This document shows, piece after piece, positions 61,619 to 64,000 of a stretch of DNA of 64,000 bases (within the stretch, counting starts at the first letter, position 1; the number at the start of each line of letters is the position of its first letter). The stretch spans positions 124,001-188,000 of the forward strand of contig NZ_VHIV01000006.1 in the NCBI RefSeq assembly GCF_006494425.1. The letters are read 5' to 3'. This DNA comes from Bacillus dicomae. Its GTDB lineage: Bacteria; Bacillota; Bacilli; Bacillales; Bacillaceae_G. The position numbers and the translations under genes are program-made. The notes under the pieces are model-generated. The model was not told where the DNA came from and ran no database searches. It saw nothing but the letters and a program-made list of their open reading frames with translations.

Positions 61619-64000
61619 TTATTTTATTGATAATTCGTACGTTCCATCGCCATTATCATATTTATATACATACAAATAATACTTACCTGGTTTTGCATTC
61701 ATTTTTGCCTCTATATGATTTCCGTGAGCTTGACCGTAAGCAGCATAATTTTGCATATCTGATTCATGATGAAGCACCCATGTCATCCCGATTCCATACT
61801 CATTTAAAACGGAAATATCGATATCTTTCGCTGATGCTACATTAAATGTATAAACATCAGTGTGATCTCCGCCGATAAGGCTACCTTTTATAGTAGCGTT
61901 TAGCCCAATACGATTCGCTTCCTCTGGACGATTATTTGGTTCTGATTCTGTTAAACTTCCATCTTTAACCGTAACCGTTGTTTCGCTTCTGCTCTCTTTC
62001 CCTTTATCATCTTTTACTATTAACGCTACTTTATATGAACCTTCTCTTTCATATACATGTACTGGATTTACTTCTGCACTTGTGCTTCCATCTCCAAATT
62101 CCCATAAATAAGAAACGATTTTTCCATCTTCATCTTTTGAGCCATCACTTTTAAATTGAATACCTTCTTTTACAAGTCCATTATAAGGGCCGTTTATATT
62201 AATCGTTGGAGCTTTATTTTCTCCGTCATCTTTTGCGATACCGTGGAAGACTACATCATATTCAAATTGATTTGAGCTATTTATACGGTAATTGACGAAG
62301 TATGCTGTAACAGTTTTGTAGCCACTCCATTCTTTTTGTGCCAGTTGTTCTAGAGCTTCATTTACTCTTTTGCTCATTGCTTTCCAATCTTCTGACTCAC
62401 CTTTTGTTACATTTCCTGTAAATGTGCCTTCTAGTGTAAATGTATTAAAGAATTGAGAGCTATGTTTTGTCATTTTTGCATCTTTCATCGGCAACGTATC
62501 ACTAATTTCTTTCTCTACTGCTGTTAACGATTTCGGTGCATGTTCAGCTAAATAATCATCTGCTACTTCCGGTACATTATATTTATCTTGATTATTGATT
62601 AGCTGCTGCATATACTCTTGATACTCTTCATTTAGCTTAAGGTCTTTACTTAAATTCTCACGATAGGCATCATAACTTTTCACGTCATTTGCACGAATTA
62701 AATCTTGAATTTTATCAAACGTTTCAAATTGATGTGTATATAAGTAAGATTGCAATGCGAACGAGTAATTATAGAAATCCCAAGATCCATATTTAGCAAA
62801 TAATGTACGCTCTGCTGTATAACGGCTTGCAGGATCAGATGATAATCCACTAATGATGCTCTTTCTCGGTACTACATTATTTGTTCGAGTAGACCCCGCG
62901 AAAAACTCTGCATTTCCTTCTTGGAACCAAGTTAACCTTTCATTTTGATACATATCTCCTCTTCCAAATAAACCTGGTACTTCATATCTCCCTTGAAGAT
63001 AATGAGTAAACTCATGACGGAATAACTCTTCTAAACTATAAATGCTTTGTTCTGGCGTGCGCTCATATGTAAAGAATGTTCCTGTTTCTTCAATATAAAT
63101 TCCGCCGTTGTTCGTTTCATATCCATACAGTTGTCTATTTAACTGGTACTCTTCTGGGCTGTTATAAATTACTATCGTTAATATATCATCTGCATTGCCT
63201 GGTTCTAACGCTTTGTCATTTCCAATTACACGATGATACTGCGCTTTTACTTCCTTCGCAGCCCAGTATAGTCTCTTAATTTTTTCTTCCGATACTTTAT
63301 CTCCTGTTTTAAATACGATAGATCCATCATCAAATGTATACGTTTTTGGTAAGTACTGCTCTTTTCCTTCTTTACGTATTTTCTCTAAATCTACTGTATT
63401 TCCGCTATAATCTTTTCCGTTATAATTTGTTGTAATTTGTTCTACTGCGACAAAATACGGTTCACTTAAACGTGGATACATATGCATTGCCTGTGTCACA
63501 ACTTCTAATCCTTTATTTAGATTGCTATGAAACTTTCCTAAACGACTAGCAAAGTAAATTCCATTATTAACGAGCCACTTATTTTCTGGTGTTACTTCAT
63601 TTAGAAGAGCAATACGATTTATTTCATTAATAAACCCATCTACTTTTCCATACCACATCGTTTCATTCGCTTCTTTACGAGCCTCAATTAAATAAGACTG
63701 TATATCATAGTCAATCCCTTGCATAATATCGTATACAGCTTGTCCTTTCATACGATCGTCTACATACGTATGAAGATTATCATTATATTGTTTTAAAATA
63801 TTAGCTGCGTATTGAACCGTTTCAACATCACTTGAAGCGTTACTAATCAATTTTCCGTATGCAGATACGACTGTATCTTGTTCAGCTGTACCAAGCTTAA
63901 AGTTTGGATTTTTTGCGATAGCTTTTAAAGCAGGTAAACATTTGTCCTGGAAACTTCTTTCATTTAATTCACTTAATTCGTTATTATAAAATGCCAGATA
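61619..64000 (-). CDS. colA: Microbial collagenase (M9 family), 5' end beyond the window
   Basis: The frame stays open to the right edge, giving 793 visible residues; whole enzymes are about 960. Visible: the end of the activator (FYNNELSELNERSFQDK..., KLISNASSD), then the M9 peptidase with zinc motif HEFTHYLQGRYEVPG and the third ligand region WFQEGNAEFFAG, a helper subdomain, a PKD domain (INGPYNGLVKEG... to TTVTVKDG, with VSYLWEFGDGST) and a C-terminal PPC/collagen-binding domain (TESEPNNRPEEANRIG to YELSIK). Secreted; degrades triple-helical collagen and gelatin. B. cereus strains carry several paralogs, so which one this is cannot be said. Confidence 0.93.
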   Translation of the reverse strand, partial: YLAFYNNELSELNERSFQDKCLPALKAIAKNPNFKLGTAEQDTVVSAYGKLISNASSDVETVQYAANILKQYNDNLHTYVDDRMKGQAVYDIMQGIDYDIQSYLIEARKEANETMWYGKVDGFINEINRIALLNEVTPENKWLVNNGIYFASRLGKFHSNLNKGLEVVTQAMHMYPRLSEPYFVAVEQITTNYNGKDYSGNTVDLEKIRKEGKEQYLPKTYTFDDGSIVFKTGDKVSEEKIKRLYWAAKEVKAQYHRVIGNDKALEPGNADDILTIVIYNSPEEYQLNRQLYGYETNNGGIYIEETGTFFTYERTPEQSIYSLEELFRHEFTHYLQGRYEVPGLFGRGDMYQNERLTWFQEGNAEFFAGSTRTNNVVPRKSIISGLSSDPASRYTAERTLFAKYGSWDFYNYSFALQSYLYTHQFETFDKIQDLIRANDVKSYDAYRENLSKDLKLNEEYQEYMQQLINNQDKYNVPEVADDYLAEHAPKSLTAVEKEISDTLPMKDAKMTKHSSQFFNTFTLEGTFTGNVTKGESEDWKAMSKRVNEALEQLAQKEWSGYKTVTAYFVNYRINSSNQFEYDVVFHGIAKDDGENKAPTININGPYNGLVKEGIQFKSDGSKDEDGKIVSYLWEFGDGSTSAEVNPVHVYEREGSYKVALIVKDDKGKESRSETTVTVKDGSLTESEPNNRPEEANRIGLNATIKGSLIGGDHTDVYTFNVASAKDIDISVLNEYGIGMTWVLHHESDMQNYAAYGQAHGNHIEAKMNAKPGKYYLYVYKYDNGDGTYELSIK

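Overview
The window is ordinary low-GC Firmicute chromosome and almost certainly comes from the Bacillus cereus group (B. cereus, B. thuringiensis or B. anthracis-like). Three things point there. First, an nprR-nprX-nprA quorum-sensing/protease locus. Second, three copies of a roughly 152-155 bp repeat that match what I know of bcr1, a repeat restricted to this group. Third, a gene content of malate and citrate modules, yuaF-floT, an M9 collagenase and a yjgC/yjgD-type formate dehydrogenase. I see no rRNA, tRNA, CRISPR array, prophage or full insertion sequence. Both window edges cut genes: a CNNM-type membrane protein at the left and a collagenase at the right.

Layout. 1-6.6 kb: transport and envelope genes (CNNM, VOC, NupC, LCP, VanW), then a lipid-anchored RNase A-type toxin with its probable immunity gene, then a DedA/VTT membrane protein. 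6.6-9.9 kb: nprA, nprX, nprR. 10-17.6 kb: pncB, the cadCA efflux operon with twin operators, and alanine dehydrogenase with a permease. 18-24.5 kb: a membrane GDPD, formate dehydrogenase with its DUF1641 partner, and divergent fdhD. 24.7-32.5 kb: two paralogous acetyltransferases around an OmpR-type two-component system, micro-genes, a MocR regulator divergent from a DMT exporter, and a lipoprotein.

32.5-39.6 kb: a malate module made of malic enzyme, a 2-hydroxycarboxylate transporter, a CitA/DcuS-type two-component system and a chemoreceptor. 39.8-43.6 kb: a C39-like peptidase, a 28-residue-repeat secreted protein and an OmpR-type two-component system. 43.7-49.9 kb: a metallophosphatase, a micro-gene and the glpP-ugpCAEB glycerol-3-phosphate operon with a structured leader. 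50-53 kb: GNAT, ankyrin lipoprotein, NosL-like lipoprotein and a lipoyl-like protein. 53.2-59 kb: a citrate module (citM, citT, citS and a chemoreceptor) that mirrors the malate module. 59.2-64 kb: floT-yuaF and the collagenase.

The least conventional signals are four. (1) A stand-alone lipoprotein keeps the H...R...T-x-Y active-site pattern of the CdiA-CT RNase A family and sits next to a small immunity-like gene. (2) Three micro-genes, two encoding paralogous 27-residue peptides, share a 5' module with identical internal spacing: a TTACAACAATGTAA palindrome, CGAT 17 nt further on, and TTATACT 25 nt after that. (3) A two-component system is linked to a secreted 28-residue-repeat protein and an anchored cysteine peptidase. 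(4) A bcr1 copy begins on the cadA stop codon and separates it from its terminator. All calls come from reading the sequence; no database search was possible.
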